In this document: positions 31,261 through 41,358 of the stretch, piece by piece
Layout: every line of letters starts with the position of its first letter
Numbering within the stretch: the first letter of the stretch is position 1
Assembly (NCBI GenBank): GCA_016648135.1
Contig: JADDOH010024896.1
Coordinates: 62,001-126,000, forward strand
DNA from: Agrypnia vestita
Lineage: Eukaryota; Arthropoda; Insecta; Trichoptera; Phryganeidae
Length of the DNA stretch: 64,000 nt
Direction: 5' to 3'
Made by a program: the position numbers and the translations under genes
The notes under the pieces: model-generated
The model's input: the letters and a program-made list of their open reading frames with translations, nothing else
The model's database searches: none
Told to the model about the DNA's origin: nothing

Positions 31261-31645
31261 TTAGTCTTCTTTTTCTTCTTCTTCTTATACCGGTTGAATA
31301 TACCGGCCAATAGGGCCCGTTTGTACAGAATTGCCGCCTCATGTGATGTGGACTTACAGCTGTCTTTCCATCTCTCGGAGGGTCTTCCAGGCATCCTTCT
31401 TCTCTCTGGTTTCCCATGTAGGGCAAGATGTGGTAGTTTTTGGGAGTCCATTCTTACCACATGATCTCTCCAATACCTTCTTCTTTGTCTCCCCCATCTG
31501 ACAACATCTTGGATATCACATATTTTTCTAATCGTTGTGTTTCTCATTGTGTTGCTTTAAGTCTTGCCTTTTATTTTTCTGAGGGTTTTCATATCTGCAG
31601 TTTTAGGAATTAATTTAGTTTTTTCGATGCCATAGGTTAATCGGC
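31261..31645 (-). pseudogene. RTE-type LINE ORF2 C-terminal fragment, copy 5
   Basis: Minus strand: YGIEKTKLIPKTADMKTLRK, one frame break, then MRNTTIRKICDIQDVVRWGR, QRRRYWRDHVVRMDSQKLPH, GKPERRRMPGRPSERWKDSC. The R-x-x-Y-W-x-x-H-V-x-R-M / GRPxxRW signature is intact here. A (TTC)n run at 31264-31286 marks the 3' tail on the left. Confidence 0.8.
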
Positions 31646-32131
31646 TGCTGTCGATTAAACCGATCCGTGCAATCACCTTAAAAATTCTTAATTAATTTCA
31701 AACAAATCCAGTAAATATCTCATTTTTTTAACCACTGAGTTAAAAACAAATTGATTTTTATTTTATTTGTTTAGTTATAAATGTATTTACTTTACTGTTA
31801 ACTAATCGCGTAATTTATGTGTACTGATGTGTAGGTGTGGGTACTCATTTGCTTTACCTAAATTACAGACATTTCATTTATTCATTACCACTACGAAGAT
31901 ACTGCTTGGAGCATCTTCATTGTAGTAATGAATAAATATGGTAATGATAAAAAGGATAGGTGATTAACGTGACTAGGGAAGAAAGAAATGGCGTACACTC
32001 TTTGGTCGAGATAACTTTTTTCTTCATGGCTGTGTTGATCTCCACTCATTTTTAACACGAGAATATATTTGAAAGAAATGTATATCATGATTTTCATTCC
32101 CTTATCGCAGGAGGGTCGTTGGGCCAAAGTC
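31646..32131. other. AT-rich spacer
   Basis: A short inverted pair tcattaccactacgaagat / catcttcattgtagtaatga lies at about 31883-31930, otherwise no signal. Confidence 0.4.
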
Positions 32132-32135
32132 TTAA

Positions 32136-32643
32136 CCCTAGATCACTAAACACATTTTCAAGTTACAGTGTCTCTTTATATTAGTCTAACAGAATATATG
32201 AAACTGTAATATATTTTTAATCATAATATCTGTTAATAAAAAAGCGAATAATATAAGAAAACGTGTGGTTAAATTTAACTGAAAACTATTCTAAATGTAA
32301 CTAAAGTAGGTAATTCTTTGCAAAACTGAAACACTCCGTTCACCACAAATAGTCTTGGTGCAGGAACAACTAGGTTATTTTAGATTTTAATAACGATCCT
32401 TCCAATACGTCGGTCAGTCTTTGATGACTATGCCTTTGGTGCGCTTTTTGAATGGTTTGATAATTCAAAATGGTCATTAACAACACGGTAAATCTTAGGA
32501 AATAAATAGCGTGGGTAAACGATGAGTAGGTATACTCGGGTCACTAATTTACTCATTTATGAAGATATTGATATTGCACCGGGAACACACTTAAACGTGT
32601 CGGAAGTATGTAGTCTGCGAGACTTATGTTTAGTGATCTAGGG
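32136..32643. mobile_element. piggyBac-like MITE with TTAA target sites
   Basis: The ends are CCCTAGATCACTAAACA (32136-32152) and its exact inverse (32627-32643). Each is bordered by TTAA (32132-32135 and 32644-32647). CCC-starting terminal repeats flanked by TTAA are the signature of the piggyBac superfamily. The 508-bp interior carries no transposase. Excision would restore a single TTAA. Confidence 0.85.
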
Positions 32644-32647
32644 TTAA

Positions 32648-33289
32648 TAAAGTACTTCAATCTTTTCTTGTCTTTAATTATTTCACTATTTAATGACCAA
32701 CGAAAGTACCATCAATCTTCATAACGTCTTTGTTGCTATTTAAGTCGTCTTATTATGTGAAGACACCGGAGTAATCGTTCTTCTGGTATTCTCAAGACGC
32801 GTCAAAGCCACTTGTGGTTTTCCCTAATCGCGGTACTTCACACTCGGTCAAATAATGTCAGCTACGACTCCCCTACGATATCTCATTTCTTCATTCCTTC
32901 TGTTTATCAAACTTCTCAGAACAAAGATTGCAACTACCTGTAAATCTAAGTGACGTCGTCGCGTCGCGTACACGAGTTTGAGTTTTGTCTCGTCCTACAA
33001 ATCTCGAGCGGTGATCTCAGAGTTTTCCTTAAAATCTCAACACATGTACAGGGCATTAAGCTTTGTCTTAACCAAATCTCCGTGACTTTTCGGCACTCAA
33101 TAGCGCATGGACAACTGCGCAAAATTTACAGGCTACCCTGACAATTGCACGCAGAACAAAACCACATTTTTTTTAAATGAAAAAGAATTTAACTCAACAT
33201 CACCCGACCTTAACTTGGAAAAATTAATTTAAAAACGTCGAATTTCATGAAGATAGTGGAATTTATTTTTTTCTTCCTCAATATACACC
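32648..33289. other. Spacer, nothing recognised
   Basis: The part 32770-33150 is less AT-rich and has short open frames (for example 32950-33141, plus), none recognisable. Confidence 0.3.
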
Positions 33290-34320
33290 CTAATTTTTTA
33301 TATATTTTTTTATTAATTTTTTTTTTTTTTTACATCTCAGACCCACAAAACATCACATTGATATTTGTCTGTAGGTACATCAATACATGTATATAAATAA
33401 ATTGTATTTACCAGAAATACATTCATATTAATTAATTACAATAGATCTTATAAACTCAAATACAAATCAACAATACAATACAACAATACAAGAAAAAATA
33501 CAAATATTACCAAAATCAAAATAAGTCTCTTTTATTTAATAACATATTCATTAATTCTGTATTTTGCCCTTTTTTATTAATATCCATTCTGACACAACAC
33601 GGGATTTTATTTAATATTTTTGGTATGACATATTTTAATGTTCTTTGTCCATATTTATTTATGACCTTCGGTATTCGTAGTCCTTCTTTAACCGTAAATC
33701 TGGTACTATGTTTATGAATCAATCTATGCTTATATGTCCCATCTTCATGATATCGTGTAATTAGTTTGTACCACAAGATAGCATTAATTGGCATAGAGCC
33801 TTGTTTCTTAAAGAGTTCCTGTATATGTTTAGAAGAACTTTCTTTATTTATTAATTTTATAGCCGAATTTTGAATATTTTGAATTTTTCTAATATTAGTT
33901 TTGCAAGTTAGACCCCAGCTGGTTATTCCATACCTCATTACCGATTCCGCTAAAGATTGATATATAGTTTTCATAGTCTGTAACGGATCATAGTATTTAA
34001 TCTTGTGCATATATCCCAATACAGTTCTCAACCTCTTACATACCTTATTTACCTGAATATCCCATTTGAAAAATGTATCTATGGTAATACCAAGATAACT
34101 AATTCAATTTTTTCACAATTACACGATGCATTAATTCCAGAATGCAAGCACTCAAAATTATGGGAAATAATATTAATTTGATTAGTCACAGTTATATGAG
34201 GTGACCTTACATGCGTGACTTTAGTTTTTTTTGCATTAATAATTAAACCCATATCATGAGACCATTTAAGTAAAGCATTATAATCTTCTTGCATACAATT
34301 TTCCACCCATCTTACAATTG
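33290..34320 (-). pseudogene. CR1/Jockey-group LINE ORF2 fragment with 3' UTR, antisense
   Basis: From right to left on the minus strand: VENCMQEDYNALLKWSHDMG, LIINAKKTKVTHVRSPH (RT block after YADD), NASCNCE, a frame change, then a segment with TFFKWDIQVNKVCKRL, RTVLGYMHKIKYYDPLQTMK, ESVMRYGITSWGLTC, KIQNIQNSAIKLI, and NKYGQRTLKYVIPKILNKIP near the end. The order SWxxxxGLxINxxKTK ... YGIxxWG ... NKYGxRTxxYxIPxxxNxIP is typical of this LINE group. A T17 run at 33314-33330 marks the poly-A tail on the left. The catalytic YADD and everything upstream are missing. Confidence 0.8.
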
Positions 34321-34929
34321 CACTAAGTATTTTTTATATCTCAGCTTTGTGAAACACTCTAAAATGAAATACATGAAAATTAATATTCTCATCTACATTT
34401 GTATTGCTCGCTATTGTCGGCGCGCAGTTGTCTCGTGTCTCATCCCTATTTCCTCATTGTGTCTCATCCCATAACAATAAAACTTAAACAAAAGGTCACG
34501 CAAATCTCACACATTTAGTCAATAATTATAAATGTGATACTGTGTGATTAAAGTTGCGTAGATAGATAGATGCCTATGCAGATAAACAACACAAATCCCA
34601 AGGTTACGGATCTAAACGAATCACAATTTATTATGAATTGTAGGTATATTAGAGGTTCTCGTATACTTGAGTGCAGGTTTCGTGTTACCACGGGATTTTT
34701 ATGTCTTCGAGACAATACACTTTCGACCGTATTCTGAAAATAGCAAGATTGTTACCCCAACACTTAAAAATACACAAGACGTAGATTTACGACAGCACGC
34801 CTTATTTGGGGATTAGTAACAGTCAAAAATAGGCGGGGCATATTTATTTATAGCCGTGAAATTAATTTATATTTACGATTTTTGCAATTTTAGATGAGAC
34901 CTTTGGAAAGTACTCGAGCATCTACAGGG
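34321..34929. other. Spacer, nothing recognised
   Basis: tgtctcatccc occurs twice about 25 bp apart near 34435-34470. No other structure seen. Confidence 0.3.
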
Positions 34930-35350
34930 TGTAATTAGTGTGATATGTTGATAGAGGTTACAAAGAAAAGTGTAGAAAAGCTCAAAAGCACGCAACGATC
35001 CATGGAGAGATCCATGCTTGGAGTAAGCCTAAGAGATAGAATTATAAATGACGAAATTAGGCGCAGAACTAGAGTAGTGGATATCACAGATCGTGTAGCG
35101 AAGCTAAAATGGCAAAGACACGTTGCAAGACAGGATACTACAAGATGGCCTCCCAGAGTTCTGAAATGGAGATCTTGGGAAAATAAAAGAGGCATCGGAA
35201 GACCCCAAAAGAGATGGGCCGATGATATTGTCGCTGTGGGGGGAAAGAAATGGCTACAATTAGCCAACAACAGGGAAGAATGGAAAAATAAGGAAGAGGC
35301 CTATATCCAGCAGTGGAAAGACGAAGGCTGATGAAGAAGAAGAAGAGTTG
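34930..35350 (+). pseudogene. RTE-type LINE ORF2 C-terminal fragment, intact frame
   Basis: A continuous 128-residue frame (34945-35331) reads STQRSMERSMLGVSLRDRII, NDEIRRRTRVVDITDRVAKL, KWQRHVARQDTTRW, IGRPQKRWADDIV and ends EEAYIQQWKDEG. It is followed by (GAA)n-rich tail tgatgaagaagaagaag. The absence of any frame break marks it as one of the younger LINE tails here. An antisense relative lies at 38700-39040. Confidence 0.85.
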
Positions 35351-35506
35351 ATTGGGGGGAATGTGAGGTATAAGGGATTCACTAATAATTGTCATTAAAA
35401 ACCCAAGACAAAAAGTAAAAATTGCATATTATGTTTTATGTTTCCATATACGATGGTACGATATTACTTTTAAGCACCTGAAATTTGTTCAGTAATGGCG
35501 TATAAG

Positions 35507-36616
35507 CAGGGATGTGAATTATTTGACATATATATATTTGAAATGCAAACGCAAAATACCAAATACCTATTTTTATTCTGTATTTGAAATACCTTTTTTA
35601 AAATGCATTTTTTATTTTATTTAAAATACTTTAATAAACATATTTTGTTTTTGAAAAATGCAAATTTTTATCTTTAATTTTTTTATATCATACTTCATAC
35701 TTTTTACACATTTAATTTTTATGAACGCACCCATCGTCAATGTTGCCAATATCGAGACTAACTCTCTTCTGTAGCTAATGATAATACCAACATTACAATA
35801 GATCTGGAAACGCCACAATATTTAAAAGATGATGACAATATATTAAATTCCTTGAACGATATCCTACTGTGAAAAACCTTTTCCTTAAATATAATACTTG
35901 TTAACCAAGTTCTGCTCTTGTTATATTTGAATAATCTTCTTCTTCTTCTTCATGTGCCCTGTCGGGTCCCCCCGACGTCGGCGATCATCTGGGAGAAAGT
36001 TTCCCTGTCCAGGGCAGTGCGGAACAGCTCTTCCACGCTTCTTATCCCGGTCCACTCTCGGATGTTTCGAAGCCAGGAATGCCGCCTCCTTCCGACCCCT
36101 CTGCGACCCTCAATCTTCCCCTTCATGACGAGCTGAAGGATGGAGTATTTTTCGCCTCTCATTATATGACCAAAATATGAAATTTTACTGAGCTTTACTA
36201 TGTTTAGTAACTATCTGTTTGTATTTGCTCTATGTAAAACTTCAACATTACTAGTCATGTCAGTCCAAGATATATTTAACATTTTACGATGCATCCACAT
36301 TTCGAACGCCTCTAGGCGATTTGGAGTAGTCACCTTCAGCGTCAATGCTTCAACACCGTAAAGAAGAACTGACCATACATAGCATTTGATCAATCTCTGT
36401 CTGAGCTTCAAGTTTAAGTCGTCATTACAGAGTAGACTTTTCATCTTATTAAAAGATGCAAGGGAATTTGAATAATGGTATTTTCAAAATACGTATTTTG
36501 CATTTTGTATTTAAATAGTTTTCTTTAAAACTATTCAAAATAGAAAAGTAACAATGTACCTATTTGCATTTTAAATTTAAATACCTACTTTTAAAAAACT
36601 ATTTTGCACATCTCTG
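35507..36616. mobile_element. hAT-like non-autonomous element carrying a nested LINE
   Basis: The termini are CAGGGATGTG at 35507 and, inverted, CAGAGATGTGC ending at 36616. The flanking octamers CGTATAAG (35499-35506) and CATATAAG (36617-36624) differ at one position, an 8-bp target duplication as made by hAT transposases. The inner AT-rich arms share aaatac / gtattt blocks in inverse orientation (35550-35640 and 36470-36600). The middle is occupied by a LINE fragment inserted later. Confidence 0.75.
35936..36450 (-). pseudogene. LINE ORF2 C-terminal fragment nested in the hAT-like element
   Basis: Minus strand, right to left: MKSLLCNDDLNLKLRQRLIK, CYVWSVLLYGVEALTLK, LEAFEMWMHRKMLNISWTDM, then after a frame break RGEKYSILQLVMKGKIEGRR, GVGRRRHSWLRNIREWTG, FRTALDRETFSQMIADV. 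The blocks YGxExW-like, LEAFExWxxRRML and GRRxxSWLxNLREW are a standard RTE/Jockey-group tail in insects. A (TTC)n run at 35937-35950 shows the 3' end on the left. Confidence 0.8.
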
Positions 36617-36624
36617 CATATAAG

Positions 36625-37070
36625 TCAAGGTAAACAATACTTTGTTACACATACCTGGATTGTAATGTCGGACCTCCACGGTGGCAGGGTGTTCTTAAAA
36701 AATGCGATTTTTATAGTCACGGGTGTTTGTTACAGTAGACGATAGAAATATTAATTATCATCAAATACCCAACTTGTTATTTTCAGAATACAGCCGATTA
36801 TGTATTGTAAGTGTTTGGCGCCATTCAAATTAATTGACTGCTATGGTATTCAATTATTCAATTTTTAAATGTTTTTCCTGTAGAACTATACACAAGTGCC
36901 TACGTAGACGAATCATGCGATCAATTTATTTATTACCAGCGCTTTGTTCAGTAAAACATTAACATGTGCGCTTGAAACATGTTCAGTGATGTGCTAATTA
37001 AACAAAGATTTGTGTATTGTTTTATTTTATTTTCAGCGAAATATATCCTTAACACTTAACACATCAAAAT
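36625..37070. other. Spacer, nothing recognised
   Basis: No coding signal or repeat structure that I can support. Confidence 0.3.
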
Positions 37071-37109
37071 ATAACAGAATGTTAGTAAACTTAGTAAAAA
37101 CCACTACCA

Positions 37110-37155
37110 GATTTACGGTCTACCGGTTACGAGACCCTCCCGTCTCTTCGTCAGG
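37110..37155 (-). ncRNA. Hammerhead-like motif, left arm
   Basis: Minus strand: CTGACGA (37154-37148), stem gagacg-ggaggg-tctc, GTAA where GAAA is required (37130-37127), then ccgGTA and gaccg. The single GAAA-to-GTAA change distinguishes it from the right-arm copy and should abolish or impair cleavage. Confidence 0.5.
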
Positions 37156-37403
37156 ACCAACACTACACTACTACATTCACAACACTTTACACCCCAACCA
37201 TAGTATTGTAAAACTATCACCACTATTTTTCACATGCGTGTTAGTCTTGTCAGAGAAATTGAACTACTACGGTAGACAAGACTAATGCGAGACAAGACTA
37301 ATGCAAGACTAGACAAGACTAACACGCATGTGAACAATAGTGGTGATAGTTTTACAATACTATGGTTGGGGTGTATAGTGTTGTGAATGTAGTAGTGTAG
37401 TGT

Positions 37404-37447
37404 TGGTCCTGACGAAGAGACGGTACGTCTCGAAACAGGTAGACCGT
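37404..37447 (+). ncRNA. Hammerhead-like motif, right arm, full core
   Basis: CTGACGA at 37409-37415, helix II gagac-ggtac-gtctc, GAAA at 37432-37435, a minimal helix III (cagg) and GTA at 37439-37441 as the U-H cleavage position. Helix I is formed by ggtc (37405-37408) with gacc (37442-37445). All invariant bases of the hammerhead core are present. The near-absent helix III suggests weak activity as monomer, as described for Penelope-type hammerheads. Confidence 0.6.
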
Positions 37448-37779
37448 AAATCTGGTAGTGGTTTTTACTAAGTTTACTAACATTCTGTTATTATGTCTAA
37501 CCACATAGTTAATGCTTTAAATATTAATAATATTAATAACACCAAAATATAATCTAAGAACTAAAAATAGCATTTGAATTTTGCCAAGTGAAGAAGAAAT
37601 GCGAAACATTCCTTTTATTAATAAAGATATATTATAGAGATTATTTTTTATATAGGAAAGTAGTTATAGTCTTTTTGGGTGTTCATAGGGCTTGCGACCT
37701 ATCGTAAGACTGGCTTACGTGATTACTTCACCGTTTCCACCCATGATAGACAATCACATCTATCAAATGTTTGGAAGTT

Positions 37780-38214
37780 ATAAACAGGGTTATTTGTAAA
37801 ACATTGATTAATTCGCTGGAAAACATTCGTGTGTTAATTGTGAATCGAAAATGTTCAAGCAACAACAACCTAATATCAATAGTTGTGGAGATATGCGACA
37901 TGTAAGTTTGCATTTTTTTTTCAATATTTCTGACTCGTTTTTTTAAAGTTGGACTATCATGACTATTATTATTTTATTTGACTTGTATTAATGGAAATGA
38001 ATTTTTCATATTCGACATAAGTTACTGCAATGATAGTCCAACGTGTTACAAAAAATAAGTCAGATATATTTAAAAAAAAAAGCAAACTTTGACGTCGGAT
38101 ATCTCCATAACTATTGATATTAGGTCATAATAGCTTGAACATTTTCGACTCAAAATCAAGGCAGAAATATAGTCCCGCGAGGTTATTAATGTTTTCCAAA
38201 TAACCCTGTATATA
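37780..38214. mobile_element. Foldback MITE, third TATACAGG-family copy
   Basis: Ends taaacagggttatttg and (inverted) tatacagggttatttgg. Arms share tcgaaaatgttcaag, ctaatatcaatagttgtgga / cataactattgatattag and catc/gacat..aagtttgc. The inner half contains ggactatcatgactatt / gatagtccaac. No ORF. Confidence 0.75.
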
Positions 38215-38699
38215 CAGTAACGAGCACAGAAATGTGTCCACCCATAAAATAAAAGTTTTCTTGTAATATGTCAGGTTTTGTTATATATTTTTAATCCCTT
38301 TTCACAAGTTTATTTATCTAGTATTTTTCTCAATAACTGTACCGAGCATTTCATTTATAATGTTATCACAACGTTTTTTGAGTAATTTTCACTATCTTAC
38401 ATGAGAAATTAACAATAGATAATGTATTCAAATAATGTATTTAAAATAATTTAGATTATAAACCATTTTTTGTATGAGCTAATTTGCTAGACTTGTCTGC
38501 AAGTTTTTTATTTTATAATGATGGATTTATTTAAAAAAAATTTATTTTACATATAAAAATCTGATTACACATTATTATTATAGTATAGAGACCATCTTAC
38601 AATTTTGTTTATTAATATAATTCCTTTGCCTAAATAATGATAATCTTGCAACCGACAGAATCTCGAAGAAGTCCATAAAGATTATCATAAAGGTCATAC
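38215..38699. other. AT-rich spacer
   Basis: No ORF or repeat that I can support. Confidence 0.3.
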
Positions 38700-39040
38700 A
38701 TTATTCTTCTTCTTCTCCTTCCTTAGCCTTTTTCCCTCCACTGCTGGATGTAGGCCTCTTCCATTTTCGGGTTCCAGGTTCGCCCTGCTTACAATGTCGT
38801 CAGACCATCTTTTGGGAAGTTTTCGGATGCTTCTATTTTTCGTCCAGAGCCTCCACTGTAGGATTCTGGGTGCCCATCTAGTATCCTCCTGTCGAGCCAC
38901 ATGTCCAGCCCACTGCCATTTTAGTTTCGCAATACAGTCCATAATATAGGCAACTTTTGTTCGGCGTTTTATTTCCTAATTTCTAATTTTATCTCGAAGG
39001 CTCACGCCGAGCATCTGCCTTTCCATGGCCCGCTGCACTA
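38700..39040 (-). pseudogene. RTE-type LINE ORF2 tail, antisense relative of the 34.9-kb copy
   Basis: Minus strand from 39040: ERQMLGVSLRDK (frame shared with QRSMERSMLGVSLRDR at 34.9 kb), one stop/frame break, then CIAKLKWQWAGHVARQEDTR, WAPRILQWRLW, KLPKRWSDDIV and a tail ending HPAVEGKRLRKE. Compared with the 34.9-kb copy the G of GRP is lost. (TTC)n at 38704-38716 marks the 3' tail. Confidence 0.75.
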
Positions 39041-39510
39041 TTATATTTGCATATTCCATCAGTTATGTAACTATTATATTTTTAGCATTTTGTGGGTTGG
39101 ATGCTTTCTGCAATACCACGTGCAATTCTATCTCACCCTTGCTCCTGTATACTTACTCAAGGCTTCAAGATTTTTTGCGTGAGTCGCCATATTTAAATAC
39201 ATTATGTATCGTCGAAGGTACCATGTGACTTCATGGCTCTTCGCACAATGGACCAGGAAGACCGCCATTAATTACCCCGCGATACGACTGGTGGAGTGAC
39301 CCGCTGACCTCATGTAAATAAGCCTCGTCTCACTCTTACACGAGGAGAGACAAAGGAGTGCCAACTGTCCGAATTGAAATTTGCTGTCAATAGGAGAATG
39401 TCTTGGCCAGAGGCGTAATCTCGTGAGAATATTTTTCGCGAAAATGTTTTTTCTTATATTTTTCAATCAATCCAAGGACGAGAGAAAATGCCGAAAAACT
39501 GTACACTATA
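39041..39510. other. Spacer, nothing recognised
   Basis: Slightly less AT-rich than average. Short open frames on both strands do not resemble known proteins. Confidence 0.3.
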
Positions 39511-39650
39511 ACAGGGTGTCTCGAAGCTAGTGGCAAAAACTTAACAGGTAGATTCCTGCCTTGATAATGAGTCGAAAATGTTCAGGCAACCATGACCCAC
39601 CATCAATTGTTATGGAGATAGTCACACAAGAAGGTTTCCTGTCCCTGCAG
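39511..39650 (+). repeat. Left-arm fragment of a TATACAGG-family foldback element
   Basis: acagggtgtctcgaagctag, aggtagattcctgccttgat, gagtcgaaaatgttcaggca and ttgttatggagatag match the left arms of the elements at 56888 and 57061. The rest of the element is missing. Confidence 0.65.
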
Positions 39651-39656
39651 CATAGG

Positions 39657-39721
39657 TAATATATATATCTATATATATATATATATATATCTATATATAT
39701 ATATATATATATATACATCCT
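39657..39721 (+). repeat. (AT)n microsatellite
   Basis: at dinucleotides interrupted by single c at about 39669 and 39692. It sits between two foldback elements. Confidence 0.9.
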
Positions 39722-40145
39722 ATATATATATAGGATGTCCCGTACGTCAAGCTGAAATCGGGTGATAGGCCAAGTCATAATAGTTATCAGAAAAATATTT
39801 GAAAAAATTAAAAAAAACAGTTAGTTAAAACTGGGTAAAGTATTGATTTTGAATACTTGGTTTGGTCAAAATGTGACATTGTCTTCCAAGCTGGAGCAGT
39901 TAACTTTGAATTTTGGACAAAAGTTTACAGAAGCACTATTCAGGATTACATAATAATAAAAAAATGAAGAAAAAAAAAGATTTGTAGCAACAGGAGTGAA
40001 AAAACCGTCACAGGATGTAGATTTTTAAAGTTTTTTTTTAATGCTTATAATTTTTAAAACACATGACTTACATTTTTTTAAATATTTTTCTGATAACTAT
40101 TATGACTTGGACTATCACCCGATTTCGGCTTGACACCCTGTATAT
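39722..40145. mobile_element. Foldback MITE, TATACAGGGTGT subtype
   Basis: The left arm (tataggatgtcccgtacgtc, aagctgaaatcgggtgatag, ccaagtcataatagttatca) is mirrored almost exactly at 40065-40145, where the end reads tgacaccctgtata. Arms ~85 bp. No ORF inside. Confidence 0.8.
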
Positions 40146-41358
40146 TTTTTATAATTATACTGTTTTTTTTGTTCTTATTAATATGAAAATGTCTTGTCCA
40201 TTCTATACCCAATACTTTAAAAATAGTTTTGGCAAGAGAAAAGCGCACATAATGTATTTTGGAATAAATGGAAAAAACTACGTTGCACGGGGGGGGGGGG
40301 TTGTCAAAACTTGTGCTCCCCCTTTGTGCAAAGTGGTTCAAAAGAGTTCAAAATTGAACCACGTGGTTTATGGACGCTTAATTTTAAAGTACCACTTAAT
40401 TTTTGTTGACGTATTTATTATTTAGTTACTCTTCGTTAATTGTAATCCATGCCTCGGATGTTTCTGTTTTTTTTGAGTGGCAGCGACCATTCTATTTTAA
40501 CAAGAAAATGCAATTTTTAGATAATTTTTTAGAAACATTTATCACAGAATGTGTCCACTATTTTCTGTCTCATTTTACAATGCCTTATTGTGTACATAAT
40601 AATACTATTAATGTAATGGTAAATAGATGAAGTTATTGAGAGGTTCGTAGTGATGCCGCACATAAAGTATAAAGTGATGGTCTCATCTCAAAATATATAT
40701 TTGTGACGGTTGTCACGTACGCTTATGTCGCAACCTCCATCAAAGATTTTACCTTATTTATATGTTGACCTCTTGATCCTAAATCCGGATCTATAGAACA
40801 CGAATCAAAAATTGAATTGGTTAACGTTATATGGATCCAGCAAGCTACTGCGAAGAGCGTTGAAAATTGTCAAAGTTATATGTATCCAGCAAGCTAGAGC
40901 ACATATCAACGGTCTTTTGATGATCCAATTTACCGGTAAATATGATTAAATTCCATTACCGAATCATTTCAAAAGTATTTCTGTAGGTCGACCACAGTCA
41001 AAAGACCATTCCCTAGCTTTGTCCGGTAAGAAGAAAGCGGGGGAAAGTTGCCTGACAAGCCCGTATTACAAGTCTCAATATGATATTCGAAATAAATAGG
41101 TACATATTTTTGGTTTAAAAAATGTTATTTACTTACTAGAAAAACTTCTTTTGGGCTCATTTTTTGCATCGTAACAACACACATTTTTTGCGCACATTCT
41201 TTTGAATGCGGCCTAGCTATAATAACCAGTATTTTAATGAATACAAATATTTATTTCTTTATTTTCTAATATAATGACATATTAATATTTTTAATCTACG
41301 ATATTTGCAGCGGGCAAGATCGGATTCATGGTTCAATAATATTTTTGTATGTAGGTAT
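40146..41358. other. Spacer with local direct repeat
   Basis: A g10 run at 40290-40299. ttatatg.atccagcaagcta occurs at 40827 and 40877, a short direct repeat ~50 bp apart. gaccacagtcaaaagaccatt and ggtcttttgatgatcc pair weakly. No gene seen. Confidence 0.35.

Larger units (their letters stand above)
37071..37491. repeat. Very long inverted repeat, ~180-bp arms, Penelope-type terminal repeat pair
   Basis: Arm 37071-37251 and arm 37312-37491 are inverted copies with scattered mismatches; the ~60-bp loop contains gacaagactaatg(c) repeats. Each arm includes a hammerhead-like motif, in opposite orientation. Hammerhead motifs in terminal repeats that may sit in inverted arrangement are known from Penelope-like elements, so this is probably a head-to-head pair of such terminal repeats without the coding part. 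The flanks show ccaaatata-type AT sequence and no clear target duplication. Confidence 0.8.
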
